DNA from: DATDRS01 sp035291605 | Lineage (GTDB): Bacteria; Chloroflexota; Anaerolineae; Anaerolineales; UBA6663 | Assembly: GCA_035291605.1 (NCBI GenBank) | Contig: DATDRS010000424.1 | Location: forward strand, 1-13,577 | Direction of reading: 5' to 3' | Length of the DNA: 13,577 nucleotides | Part shown: positions 6,955 to 12,581 of the stretch, piece by piece | How the letters are laid out: every line of letters begins with the position of its first letter | Numbering within the stretch: the first letter of the stretch is position 1 | Program-made: the position numbers and the translations under genes | Notes under the pieces: generated by a model | The model's input: only the letters and a program-made list of their open reading frames with translations | Database searches by the model: none | What the model was told of the DNA's origin: nothing

Positions 6955-6983
6955 TTGAGCCGCAACCCGAGACGCAGTACAAT
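6955..6983 (+). promoter_or_regulatory. Promoter for the zinc-ribbon membrane protein
   Basis: TTGAGC (6955–6960), a 17-bp spacer, then TACAAT (6978–6983) make a good sigma-70-type promoter about 30 bp before the start codon. Its -35 lies back-to-back with the -35 of the divergent operon, 6 bp apart. The two share the inverted repeat TCAAGC-GG-GCTTGA at 6945–6958. Confidence 0.65.
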
Positions 6984-7013
6984 CCCCGCGCGCGAGAGAA
7001 AGGCAAGGAGAGT

Positions 7014-7391
7014 ATGGCTGAAATGGGAGTGGAGATGGTTTGCGCGAACTGCGGCCGCCAGCTCGATCCGGCGGACAAGTTCTGCCGGGAGTGCGGTCTG
7101 CCGACGATGCGGCAGGCCCAGCGGCAGAAAGAGATCCCCACCCTGCCGCCGGACACGGGCGAGCTGAAGCGGGCGCTGAATACGGCTGTCCCTGAGCCGA
7201 AGCCGTTCGTCCGCGCTGAGCCGCCGCCTGAGCCTGAGCCGCTTGAAGCGGAAACGACGAGCGACGTCCTGAGAGCCACCAACCCGACCTATACGGCGCA
7301 GATGGCGACGGCGACGACGGTGATGCTGGTGATGATCGTCCTCTTTGCGATTATGGCAGTTGTGTTTTTGGTGCTGGCCTTTTGGCTGTAA
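7014..7391 (+). CDS. Small zinc-ribbon protein with a C-terminal membrane anchor
   Basis: A 125-aa protein. The N-terminus has a zinc ribbon with two CxxC knuckles (C10, C13, C24, C27; CANCG then CREC), of the zinc_ribbon_2/DUF7577 style. A Pro/Glu-rich linker covers about 59–80, and a single hydrophobic helix (about 101–124) ends at the C-terminus. The topology suggests a tail-anchored membrane protein with a cytoplasmic zinc ribbon, but the partner and role are unknown. AAGGAG at 7005–7010, 3 nt before the ATG at 7014, supports this start over ATG 7023. The promoter at 6955–6983 would give a leader of about 25 nt. Monocistronic: a hairpin terminator follows at 7423. An upstream extension of the frame is open but runs through the promoter and is rejected. 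Confidence 0.75.
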   Translation: MAEMGVEMVCANCGRQLDPADKFCRECGLPTMRQAQRQKEIPTLPPDTGELKRALNTAVPEPKPFVRAEPPPEPEPLEAETTSDVLRATNPTYTAQMATATTVMLVMIVLFAIMAVVFLVLAFWL

Positions 7392-7422
7392 AAATGCGTG
7401 ATGCGCCTGCGATTAAACACGA

Positions 7423-7458
7423 AGCAGGCGGCGATGTGAGCCGCCTGCTGTTGTCGTT
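7423..7458 (+). terminator. Hairpin terminator after the zinc-ribbon gene
   Basis: A perfect 10-bp stem AGCAGGCGGC (7423–7432) / GCCGCCTGCT (7440–7449) with a 7-nt loop is followed by GTTGTCGTT. The T run is imperfect, so intrinsic termination is probable rather than certain. Confidence 0.6.
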
Positions 7459-7462
7459 AAAG

Positions 7463-7497
7463 CAGACCCAACAGGTTTTCAAAATCTGTCGGGTCTG
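7463..7497 (-). terminator. Hairpin terminator at the end of the sufR–sufT operon
   Basis: A long hairpin: CAGACCC (7463–7469) pairs with GGGTCTG (7491–7497), and the inner ACAG/CTGT and TTT/AAA segments continue the stem to a 3-nt loop with one mismatch and one G-T pair. Read on the minus strand it lies 10 nt after the sufT-like stop and is followed by CTTTAACG. It is nearly symmetric and may work in both directions. Confidence 0.65.
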
Positions 7498-7506
7498 GAT
7501 GCGATC

Positions 7507-7854
7507 TTAGAACAGCCCCCAGTCCGCGCCAGCGCCTTCTTCCATCATCGAGGGGTCCCACATTTCCATGCTCATCTCGATGCGGGTCGGCTGGCCGGAG
7601 ACGACTTCGACCTTCTTGCGGGTCTGCTCGAGCAGGGCCGGGCCGTAGGGGCAGAAGGGGGTGGTGAGGATCATCTTCACCAGCGTCTGGCCCGGCTCAA
7701 GCTCGAGGTCACGGACGAGGCCAAGCTCGACGATGTTCAGCCCGATTTCAGGGTCAACCACATCGCGCAGGGCTTCGCGGACTTCGTCGGCCTTGGCTTT
7801 GTCCTGGGATTCGGCCTGCCAGACCAGTTGGTTGGGCGCAGGAGCTTCGGACAT
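7507..7854 (-). CDS. sufT: SufT-like MIP18/DUF59 iron-sulfur cluster assembly factor
   Basis: A 115-aa MIP18-family (DUF59/PaaD-like) protein. Family hallmarks: EALRDVVDPEIGLNIVELGL (27–46) with the D-P-E-(I/L)-G motif, and LTTPFCPYGP (63–72) carrying the conserved Cys68 after the T-T-P turn. Proteins of this family help deliver or mature Fe-S clusters. The C-terminus (WDPSMMEEGAGADWGLF) is typical of family members in SUF contexts. The ATG at 7854 lies one base after the sufR-like stop (TAGCATG), with GGAGAG 5 nt upstream; an earlier in-frame start would lie within the sufR-like gene. Transcribed with the SufR-like repressor, away from sufCBDS. The symbol is used by family resemblance and context. 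Confidence 0.85.
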   Translation of the reverse strand: MSEAPAPNQLVWQAESQDKAKADEVREALRDVVDPEIGLNIVELGLVRDLELEPGQTLVKMILTTPFCPYGPALLEQTRKKVEVVSGQPTRIEMSMEMWDPSMMEEGAGADWGLF

Positions 7855-7855
7855 G

Positions 7856-8515
7856 CTAACTCTCCGGGAGAGAAATGGTATCAACGGCGATCGAGGTCGC
7901 CTTGCCGGGCGTGATGACGTAGACGCAGTGTCCTGCGCCGTCGAGCACGCACGTGGTTTTTTCGACGTTGGCAGCCAGCACCTGGCTGATCAGGGTCTGG
8001 TCTATCGCGCAGACCTCGGGGTGCTTCTGGCCGAGGCGCAGGTAGGGGCAGTTGTACTCGCTGAGCGAGATGGTCTCGCCGGTGCGGTTCCAGCGGGCCG
8101 TGAAGCCCTCCGCGCCGAGCATCTCGACGAGGAGTTCCATCTTCTCTTCGAGCGACTTGCCCTCCAGTTTGGCGGCGTACTCGGCCACGATGCCTTCGGC
8201 CATACGCGTGAACATGGCCTCAATCCCGTCCGGCGGCATGGAGGCTTTAAGCTCGTCGAGCAAGCGCCCGCTCAGGCGCACATATTGAGGCGCTGGGGCG
8301 CGTTCGATGGCAGCCTCAGTAAGCGAGTAAGCCAGGTGAGGCCGGCCGACGCCGTGCCGGACTTCGGAGGCTGTGACCAGGCCTTCGGCTTGGAGCGCCG
8401 CAAGATGGTGGCGCACCGAAATGTGCGAAATCGAGATCGCCTCGACAAGGCCGGCGATAGTCGCCTGCCCGCCCGCTCTGATCGTCTGAAGGATGCGTTC
8501 GCGTGTGATGCTCAT
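7856..8515 (-). CDS. sufR: SufR-like Fe-S-sensing transcriptional repressor
   Basis: A 219-aa regulator. The N-terminal winged helix-turn-helix (about 1–65, with SHISVRHHLAALQAEGLV as recognition region and wing RHGVGRPH) is of the DeoR/ArsR type found in SufR. The C-terminal part has four cysteines (C156, C169, C189, C197; the first two separated by 12 residues in NCPYLRLGQKHPEVC), which fits an Fe-S cluster sensor. In known SufR proteins the cluster-loaded dimer represses the suf operon; here that would cover its own promoter and that of sufC. The ATG at 8515 starts directly at the HTH. An upstream TTG at 8566 would add 17 residues with no homology-like features. No strong Shine-Dalgarno is seen. 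The next gene follows after one base. Confidence 0.88.
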   Translation of the reverse strand: MSITRERILQTIRAGGQATIAGLVEAISISHISVRHHLAALQAEGLVTASEVRHGVGRPHLAYSLTEAAIERAPAPQYVRLSGRLLDELKASMPPDGIEAMFTRMAEGIVAEYAAKLEGKSLEEKMELLVEMLGAEGFTARWNRTGETISLSEYNCPYLRLGQKHPEVCAIDQTLISQVLAANVEKTTCVLDGAGHCVYVITPGKATSIAVDTISLPES

Positions 8516-8602
8516 GGCCTGGTGAAGCGCCGCACAAACCGATGCCACGCCGGTTTTATCTTTCAACCAGCAAAAGGCAGCGTTTATCGTACTTCCGACG
8601 CG

Positions 8603-8632
8603 AGTATAGCACTAAACTGGCAGTATTGTCAA
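8603..8632 (-). promoter_or_regulatory. sufR-side promoter (minus strand)
   Basis: On the minus strand, perfect TTGACA (8632–8627), an 18-bp spacer and TATACT (8608–8603, one mismatch). Transcription would start near 8596, giving a leader of about 80 nt before the sufR ATG at 8515. Confidence 0.75.
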
Positions 8633-8662
8633 TAAAGTATATTTTTATATAAAATATTGACA
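8627..8662. promoter_or_regulatory. Candidate SufR operator: 36-bp dyad joining the divergent promoters
   Basis: TGTCAATA (8627–8634) and TATTGACA (8655–8662) are perfect inverted repeats. Inside them TATAT (8638–8642) and ATATA (8647–8651) share the same axis at 8644/8645. The outer arms contain both -35 boxes, so one dimeric repressor or pair of dimers could block both promoters. A second small palindrome, TATTG-T-CAATA, is at 8624–8634. Operator function is inference; two facing consensus -35 boxes are bound to form an inverted repeat, which weakens the argument. Confidence 0.45.
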
Positions 8663-8686
8663 TTTATTTGTGAGAGATGATATAAT
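8657..8686 (+). promoter_or_regulatory. sufC operon promoter (full sigma-70 consensus)
   Basis: TTGACA (8657–8662), an 18-bp spacer and TATAAT (8681–8686): both hexamers match the sigma-70 consensus exactly. Transcription would start near 8693, leaving a leader of about 130 nt before the sufC ATG at 8822. It is in the most AT-rich stretch of the window. Confidence 0.85.
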
Positions 8687-8692
8687 GTGCGT

Positions 8693-8821
8693 GGCTCAAA
8701 GATAGGACGCTTGGGTGCAGCAGTCCACACGGGCGCGGATAGAACTGTTTGGGTGCAGAAGAATATCCGGGCATAGTCAGATGCTGATGGAATGATTCAG
8801 CAGTAAGGAGCGAAAAGTTTC
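8693..8821 (+). promoter_or_regulatory. Structured sufC leader with two tandem repeat hairpins
   Basis: Two direct repeats, 8701–8734 and 8738–8772, share GATAG(G/A)AC, then TTGGGTGCAG, then AG, and end in CGGGC. Each can fold: stem 1 is GGACGC (8705–8710) with GC-A-GTCC (8720–8726); stem 2 is GGATA/TATCC (8737–8741/8764–8768) plus CTG/CAG (8745–8747/8756–8758). The TTGGGTG stretch lies in or at the loop in both. Further down, CTGA 8784–8787 can pair with TCAG at 8777–8780 or at 8797–8800 (TGCTGA/TCAGCA), and the sufC ribosome binding site TAAGGAG (8804–8810) follows at once. This suggests a regulatory leader. There is no clear intrinsic terminator. Function is inferred; no known riboswitch class is recognised. 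Confidence 0.45.
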
Positions 8822-9601
8822 ATGCCTTCGGTGCTCGAAATTCGCAATTTGCATGTGTCGGTTGAAGACAAGCCCATTCTCAAAGGGGTGAATCTCATCG
8901 TCAAGCAGGGCGAGATTCACGCCATCATGGGGCCGAACGGGACGGGCAAGTCCACGCTGGCTTACACCATCATGGGGCATCCCGGCTACACCGCGACGGC
9001 CGGGCAGATTATTTTCAAGGGCGTGGACATTTTGGAATTGGAACCCGACGCGCGCGCGCGGCTCGGGTTGTTCCTCGCGTTCCAGTATCCGGTGGCCATC
9101 CCCGGCGTGAGCGTGGCGAACTTTTTGCGGACGGCGATCAATGCGAAGCGCCGCGCGGCCAACCCGGAGGACAAGGGCATCGCCATCCCCGAGTTCCGCA
9201 AGCTGCTCAGGACCAAGATGGATATGCTGCAGATGCCGCACGACTTTGCCGGACGCTATCTGAACGACGGCTTCTCCGGCGGCGAGAAGAAGCGCGCCGA
9301 GATTTTGCAGTTGGCGACGCTCGAGCCGGAGATCGCCGTGCTCGACGAGACGGACTCGGGCCTCGACATTGACGCGCTGCGGATTGTGGCGAACGGCGTG
9401 AACGCGCTCGCCGGCCCGAACCTGGGCGTGCTCGTCATCACCCACTATCAGCGCATCCTCAATCACGTCAAGCCGCACTTTGTGCACGTGATGCTCAACG
9501 GGCAGATTGTCGAATCGGGCGGCGCGGAGCTCGCGCTGCATCTCGAAGAGCACGGCTACGACTGGGTGCGCGAGAAGTATGAGGAGGTCTCCAATGGCTG
9601 A
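8822..9601 (+). CDS. sufC: SufC, ATPase of the SufBCD Fe-S scaffold complex
   Basis: A 259-aa ABC-type ATPase without membrane domain. It binds SufB and SufD in the cytoplasm and uses ATP to drive structural change in the scaffold. Motifs: Walker A GPNGTGKST (37–45), Q-loop Q88 (AFQYP), the SufC-type signature FSGGEKKR (151–158), Walker B and D-loop VLDETDSGLD (173–182) with Glu178/Asp179-type acidic residues, and switch histidine H208 (THYQR). Length and motif order match SufC. The ATG at 8822 follows TAAGGAG with an 11-nt gap, somewhat long. First gene of the sufCBD–x–sufS operon, driven by the consensus promoter at 8657–8686. Its last 8 nt overlap sufB, so the two are translationally coupled. 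Confidence 0.97.
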   Translation: MPSVLEIRNLHVSVEDKPILKGVNLIVKQGEIHAIMGPNGTGKSTLAYTIMGHPGYTATAGQIIFKGVDILELEPDARARLGLFLAFQYPVAIPGVSVANFLRTAINAKRRAANPEDKGIAIPEFRKLLRTKMDMLQMPHDFAGRYLNDGFSGGEKKRAEILQLATLEPEIAVLDETDSGLDIDALRIVANGVNALAGPNLGVLVITHYQRILNHVKPHFVHVMLNGQIVESGGAELALHLEEHGYDWVREKYEEVSNG

Positions 9602-11006
9602 CAAAGACGTTGTTCTTGATTCCAAAGACCGCTACGAGGAAGAGTACGGTTTTCACGAGGCGGAGAACTACACCTTCAAGGCGAAGAAGGGGCTGAACCG
9701 CGAGGTCGTGATTGATATGTCACGGATGAAGGGCGAGCCGCAGTGGATGATCGACTTCCGCCTGAAGGCGCTCGACATCTTCTGGAAGAAGCCGATGCCC
9801 AACTGGGGCGCGGATTTGAGCGGGATTGATTTCGACAACATTTACTACTACATCAAGCCCTCCGAAGAGAGCGTGAAGTCGTGGGACGACGTCTCGCCGG
9901 AAGTAAAGAACACCTTTGACAAACTGGGCATCCCCGAGGCCGAGCAGAAGTTCCTGGCAGGCATGGGCGCGCAGTACGAGTCCGAGATGGTGTATCACGC
10001 CGTCCGCAAGGACCTGGAAGAGAAAGGCGTCATCTTCCTCTCGATGGACGACGGCCTGCGCGAGCATCCTGATCTGGTCAAGCAATACTTCAGCACGATC
10101 ATCCCGCCAACGGACAACAAGTTTGCGGCGTTGAACAGCGCCGTCTGGTCGGGCGGCTCGTTCATCTATGTCCCGAAGGGCGTGCAGGTGGAGATGCCGC
10201 TGCAGGCGTACTTCCGCATCAACGCCAAGAACATGGGGCAGTTCGAGCGCACGCTCATCATTGTGGACGAGGGCGCGTACGTGCACTACGTGGAGGGTTG
10301 CACCGCGCCGATTTACTCGAGCGACTCGCTTCACTCAGCCGTGGTCGAGATCATCGTCAAGAAAGGCGCGCGCTGCCGCTACACCACCATCCAGAACTGG
10401 TCTACGAACGTGTACAACCTGGTGACCAAGCGCGCCGCCGCGTACGAGAACGCGACGATGGAATGGATTGACGGGAACCTCGGCTCGAAGGTGACGATGA
10501 AATACCCGGCGGTGTACCTGTTGGAGCCGGGCGCGCATGGCGAGGTTCTCTCCATCGCCTTTGCGGGCAAGGGGCAGCAGTTGGACGCGGGCGGCAAGGT
10601 CGTCCACGGCGCGCCGCACACGTCCAGCAAGATCACCTCCAAGTCCATCAGCAAGGGCGGCGGGCGCGCGTCGTATCGCGGCCTGCTCAAAGTCTACAAG
10701 GGCGCGCATCACTCCCGCTCCAACGTCGTGTGCGACGCCCTGCTGATTGACGACCAGTCCCGCTCGGACACCTACCCGGTGATCGAGATTGACGAGGACG
10801 AGGTCAACATCGGCCACGAGGCCTCGGTGTCGAAGGTGGGCGAGGATCAGCTCTTCTATCTGATGAGCCGCGGCCTCTCCGCGGAGCAGGCGGCGAGCAT
10901 GGTCGTGGGCGGGTTCATCGAGCCGCTGGTGAAGGAACTGCCGATGGAGTATGCCGTGGAACTGAACCGCCTCGTCCAGCTGCAGATGGAAGGCAGCGTC
11001 GGGTAA
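9594..11006 (+). CDS. sufB: SufB, Fe-S cluster assembly scaffold
   Basis: A 470-aa SufB, the core scaffold that receives sulfur from SufS and builds the nascent cluster with SufC and SufD. Typical SufB segments: the N-terminal YGFHEAENYTFKAKKGL, then MPNWGADLSGIDFDNIYYY, the beta-helix core with EGCTAP and IQNWSTNVYNLVTKRA, and the C-terminal NIGHEASVSKVGEDQLFYLMSRG split over about 405–430. Cys236 (EGCTAP) and Cys380 (VVCDALL) correspond, by my alignment from memory, to E. coli Cys254 and Cys405, the sulfur-transfer and cluster sites. The start at 9594 is set by GAGGAGG (9581–9587) 6 nt upstream; the same frame is open further up inside sufC but has no support. It overlaps sufC by 8 nt. An 89-nt repeat-bearing gap separates it from sufD. 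Confidence 0.97.
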   Translation: MADKDVVLDSKDRYEEEYGFHEAENYTFKAKKGLNREVVIDMSRMKGEPQWMIDFRLKALDIFWKKPMPNWGADLSGIDFDNIYYYIKPSEESVKSWDDVSPEVKNTFDKLGIPEAEQKFLAGMGAQYESEMVYHAVRKDLEEKGVIFLSMDDGLREHPDLVKQYFSTIIPPTDNKFAALNSAVWSGGSFIYVPKGVQVEMPLQAYFRINAKNMGQFERTLIIVDEGAYVHYVEGCTAPIYSSDSLHSAVVEIIVKKGARCRYTTIQNWSTNVYNLVTKRAAAYENATMEWIDGNLGSKVTMKYPAVYLLEPGAHGEVLSIAFAGKGQQLDAGGKVVHGAPHTSSKITSKSISKGGGRASYRGLLKVYKGAHHSRSNVVCDALLIDDQSRSDTYPVIEIDEDEVNIGHEASVSKVGEDQLFYLMSRGLSAEQAASMVVGGFIEPLVKELPMEYAVELNRLVQLQMEGSVG

Positions 11007-11011
11007 TTCGC

Positions 11012-11040
11012 AGCGGAAACGACTGAAGTCGCGACGACGA
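11012..11040. repeat. Short palindromic interspersed repeat after sufB
   Basis: CGACT (11020–11024), GA, AGTCG (11027–11031) form a tight hairpin within AGCGGAAACGACTGAAGTCG and the following GACGACGATTT. I recall very similar ACGACTGAAGTCGT elements scattered in intergenic DNA of cyanobacterial and Chloroflexi-type genomes. Boundaries are approximate and the family assignment is from memory. Confidence 0.45.
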
Positions 11041-11054
11041 TTTCATGAATGGCT

Positions 11055-11078
11055 GGGGCGGGTAAGGACGCCCGCCCC
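11055..11078. repeat. GC-rich palindrome between sufB and sufD
   Basis: GGGGCGGG (11055–11062) and CCCGCCCC (11071–11078) are perfect 8-bp inverted arms around TAAGGACG, followed by TTTGCG. The core matches the palindromes at 1925–1952 and 4259–4288. It could weakly terminate or stabilise the sufCB message and alter the sufD ratio, but the T run is only three. Confidence 0.6.
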
Positions 11079-11095
11079 TTTGCGTGAATAGGACC

Positions 11096-12502
11096 ATGAT
11101 GACGACGATTGAAACCCCCGCCGCGAAGCCGGCGGAACAGACTCCGAAATACCAGCGGACGGTGATCACCACTGGCCGGAGGAAGGAAGAACCAAAGGCG
11201 GCCGAGTTCAGGCTGGCTAAAGCCGAGGTGCTGGCGCTCTCCAGGGCCAAAAAGGACGCCGCCTGGTACGCGCGGCGGCGCCTCGCCGCGTGGAAAGTCT
11301 ACGAGGTCGCGCCGATGCCGACGCTCAACGACGAGGCCTGGCGGCGCACCGACATCCGCCCGTTCAAATGGAGCGCGATCACCCTGCCGCATCACTTGAA
11401 CGGCAAACTCCCAGGGCAGCGCGTGCCGGGCGAATTGCTCAAGCCGCTCGTCGGCAAGGAACAGGGCGGGCAGCTGGTGCTGGTCGGGGGCCGGGTCGAG
11501 CAGTATGCGCTCGACGCCGCGCTCAAGCGAAAGAAGGTCGTCTTCGCCGATTTCATCACCGCGACCAAAAAGCGCCCGGAACTCGTCAAGAAGTATCTGG
11601 GCAAGGTGGTCAAAATCGCCGAGGGCAAGTTCGCCGCGCTGGCGGAAGCCCTCGCGGACGGCGGGTTGTTCGTCTACGTCCCGAAAGGCGTGGCGCTCGA
11701 ACTGCCGCTGCATTCGGTCGCCTGGCTCACCGGCCCGGCCCACTTCAGCCGGGTGGTGATCGTCGTGGACGACGGCGCCTCGGCGACGGTGGTGCACGAG
11801 ACGGCCTCGCCCGCCAGCGCGACGGAGCAGACCCTGCACGCAGCCACGGTCGAGGTGCTGGTGGGCAAGGACGCGCACCTGACGTTCGTCGAGCTGCAAT
11901 CGCTGGGCAAGAACGTCTGGAATTTCACCCACGAGCGCGTGCGCGTGGGCCGGAACTCCAAGGTGGACTGGATCTTCTCGGCGGTCGGGACGAAGGTGAC
12001 CAAAAACTTCTCGACGATTGACCTGGACGGCGAAGGCGCGGTCGGCAAGATGTCCGGCTTCTACTTCGCCGACGGCGATCAGCATCTCGACCACGACACC
12101 CAGCAGAACCACAACGCGCCGCACACGACGAGCGACCTGCTGTTCAAGGGCGCGGTGAAGGAAAACAGCCGCTCGGTGTGGCAGGGCATGATCTACGTGG
12201 CCCCCGGCGCACAGAAGACGGACGGCTATCAGGCGAACCGCAACCTGGTGCTGAGCAAGAGCGCCCGCGCCGACTCCATCCCCGGCCTGGAGATCCTCGC
12301 CGACGACGTGCGCTGCACCCACGGCGCGACGGTCGGACAAATGGAAGAAGAGCACCTCTTCTACCTGATGGCCCGCGGCCTGCCGCGCAAGGAAGCTGAG
12401 AGGCTGGTGGTGGACGGCTTCTTCGACCCGATCCTCCAGCGCATCCCGTTCGAGGGCGTGCGGCAGCGGCTGAAGAAGTCTATTGAAGCGAAGATGGGGT
12501 GA
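11096..12502 (+). CDS. sufD: SufD, partner scaffold of SufBC
   Basis: A 468-aa SufD, paralogue of SufB, which completes the SufBC2D complex and is needed for iron acquisition. Visible features: a variable N-terminal helical region; DEAWRRTDIRPFKWS (about 77–91); FVYVPKGVALELPL; the beta-helix core; then QNHNAPHTTSDLLFKGAVKE (20 residues) and DDVRCTHGATVGQMEEEHLF. Cys407 and His409 in RCTHGATVG correspond to the conserved Cys-x-His of SufD (E. coli Cys358/His360 from memory). AGGA at 11090–11093 is 2 nt from ATG 11096 and 5 nt from ATG 11099, so the latter is equally possible; a GTG at 11084 is unlikely. Unlike sufC–sufB, it is not overlapped with its predecessor: two repeats lie between them. 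Confidence 0.95.
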   Translation: MMTTIETPAAKPAEQTPKYQRTVITTGRRKEEPKAAEFRLAKAEVLALSRAKKDAAWYARRRLAAWKVYEVAPMPTLNDEAWRRTDIRPFKWSAITLPHHLNGKLPGQRVPGELLKPLVGKEQGGQLVLVGGRVEQYALDAALKRKKVVFADFITATKKRPELVKKYLGKVVKIAEGKFAALAEALADGGLFVYVPKGVALELPLHSVAWLTGPAHFSRVVIVVDDGASATVVHETASPASATEQTLHAATVEVLVGKDAHLTFVELQSLGKNVWNFTHERVRVGRNSKVDWIFSAVGTKVTKNFSTIDLDGEGAVGKMSGFYFADGDQHLDHDTQQNHNAPHTTSDLLFKGAVKENSRSVWQGMIYVAPGAQKTDGYQANRNLVLSKSARADSIPGLEILADDVRCTHGATVGQMEEEHLFYLMARGLPRKEAERLVVDGFFDPILQRIPFEGVRQRLKKSIEAKMG

Positions 12503-12505
12503 GGT

Positions 12506-12581
12506 CAACAAGGCAACAGGCGCCCGGGTAGACGGATGTCACCTGTATGCCTGTGTCCTTGTGTGCTTGTACGCCTATGCG
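12506..12581. repeat. Degenerate octamer repeats and imperfect inverted repeat after sufD
   Basis: From 12542 the sequence runs in 8-base steps: CCTGTATG, CCTGTGTC, CTTGTGTG, CTTGTACG, CCTATGCG. The complementary pattern is seen at 12506–12520 (CAACAAGGCAACAGG). CAAGGCAACAGG (12509–12520) pairs with CCTGTGTCCTTG (12550–12561) at 10 of 12 positions across a 29-nt loop. The block fills the sufD–small gene gap and runs into the start region of the small gene. It resembles the ACAAGG-type octamer repeats I recall from Anaerolineae intergenic DNA (from memory). Confidence 0.5.

Noticed and set aside
6903..7013. N-terminal extension of the zinc-ribbon protein
   Set aside because: It would run through the TTGAGC/TACAAT promoter, while AAGGAG directly before ATG 7014 fixes the start.
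7661..8635. Plus-strand open frame (324 aa) opposite sufT and sufR
   Set aside because: It crosses the boundary of two recognised genes and the sufR promoter region, so it is a shadow.
8693..8821. sufC leader as a known riboswitch class
   Set aside because: I could not match it to the conserved cores I know, such as TPP, cobalamin, SAM, FMN, glycine or lysine. It is kept only as an unclassified structured leader.
10856..12511. Long minus-strand open frame (551 aa) opposite sufD
   Set aside because: It is the reverse of a clear SufD. The translation is rich in Arg/His/Val with no recognisable domain, as expected from antisense of GC-rich coding DNA.
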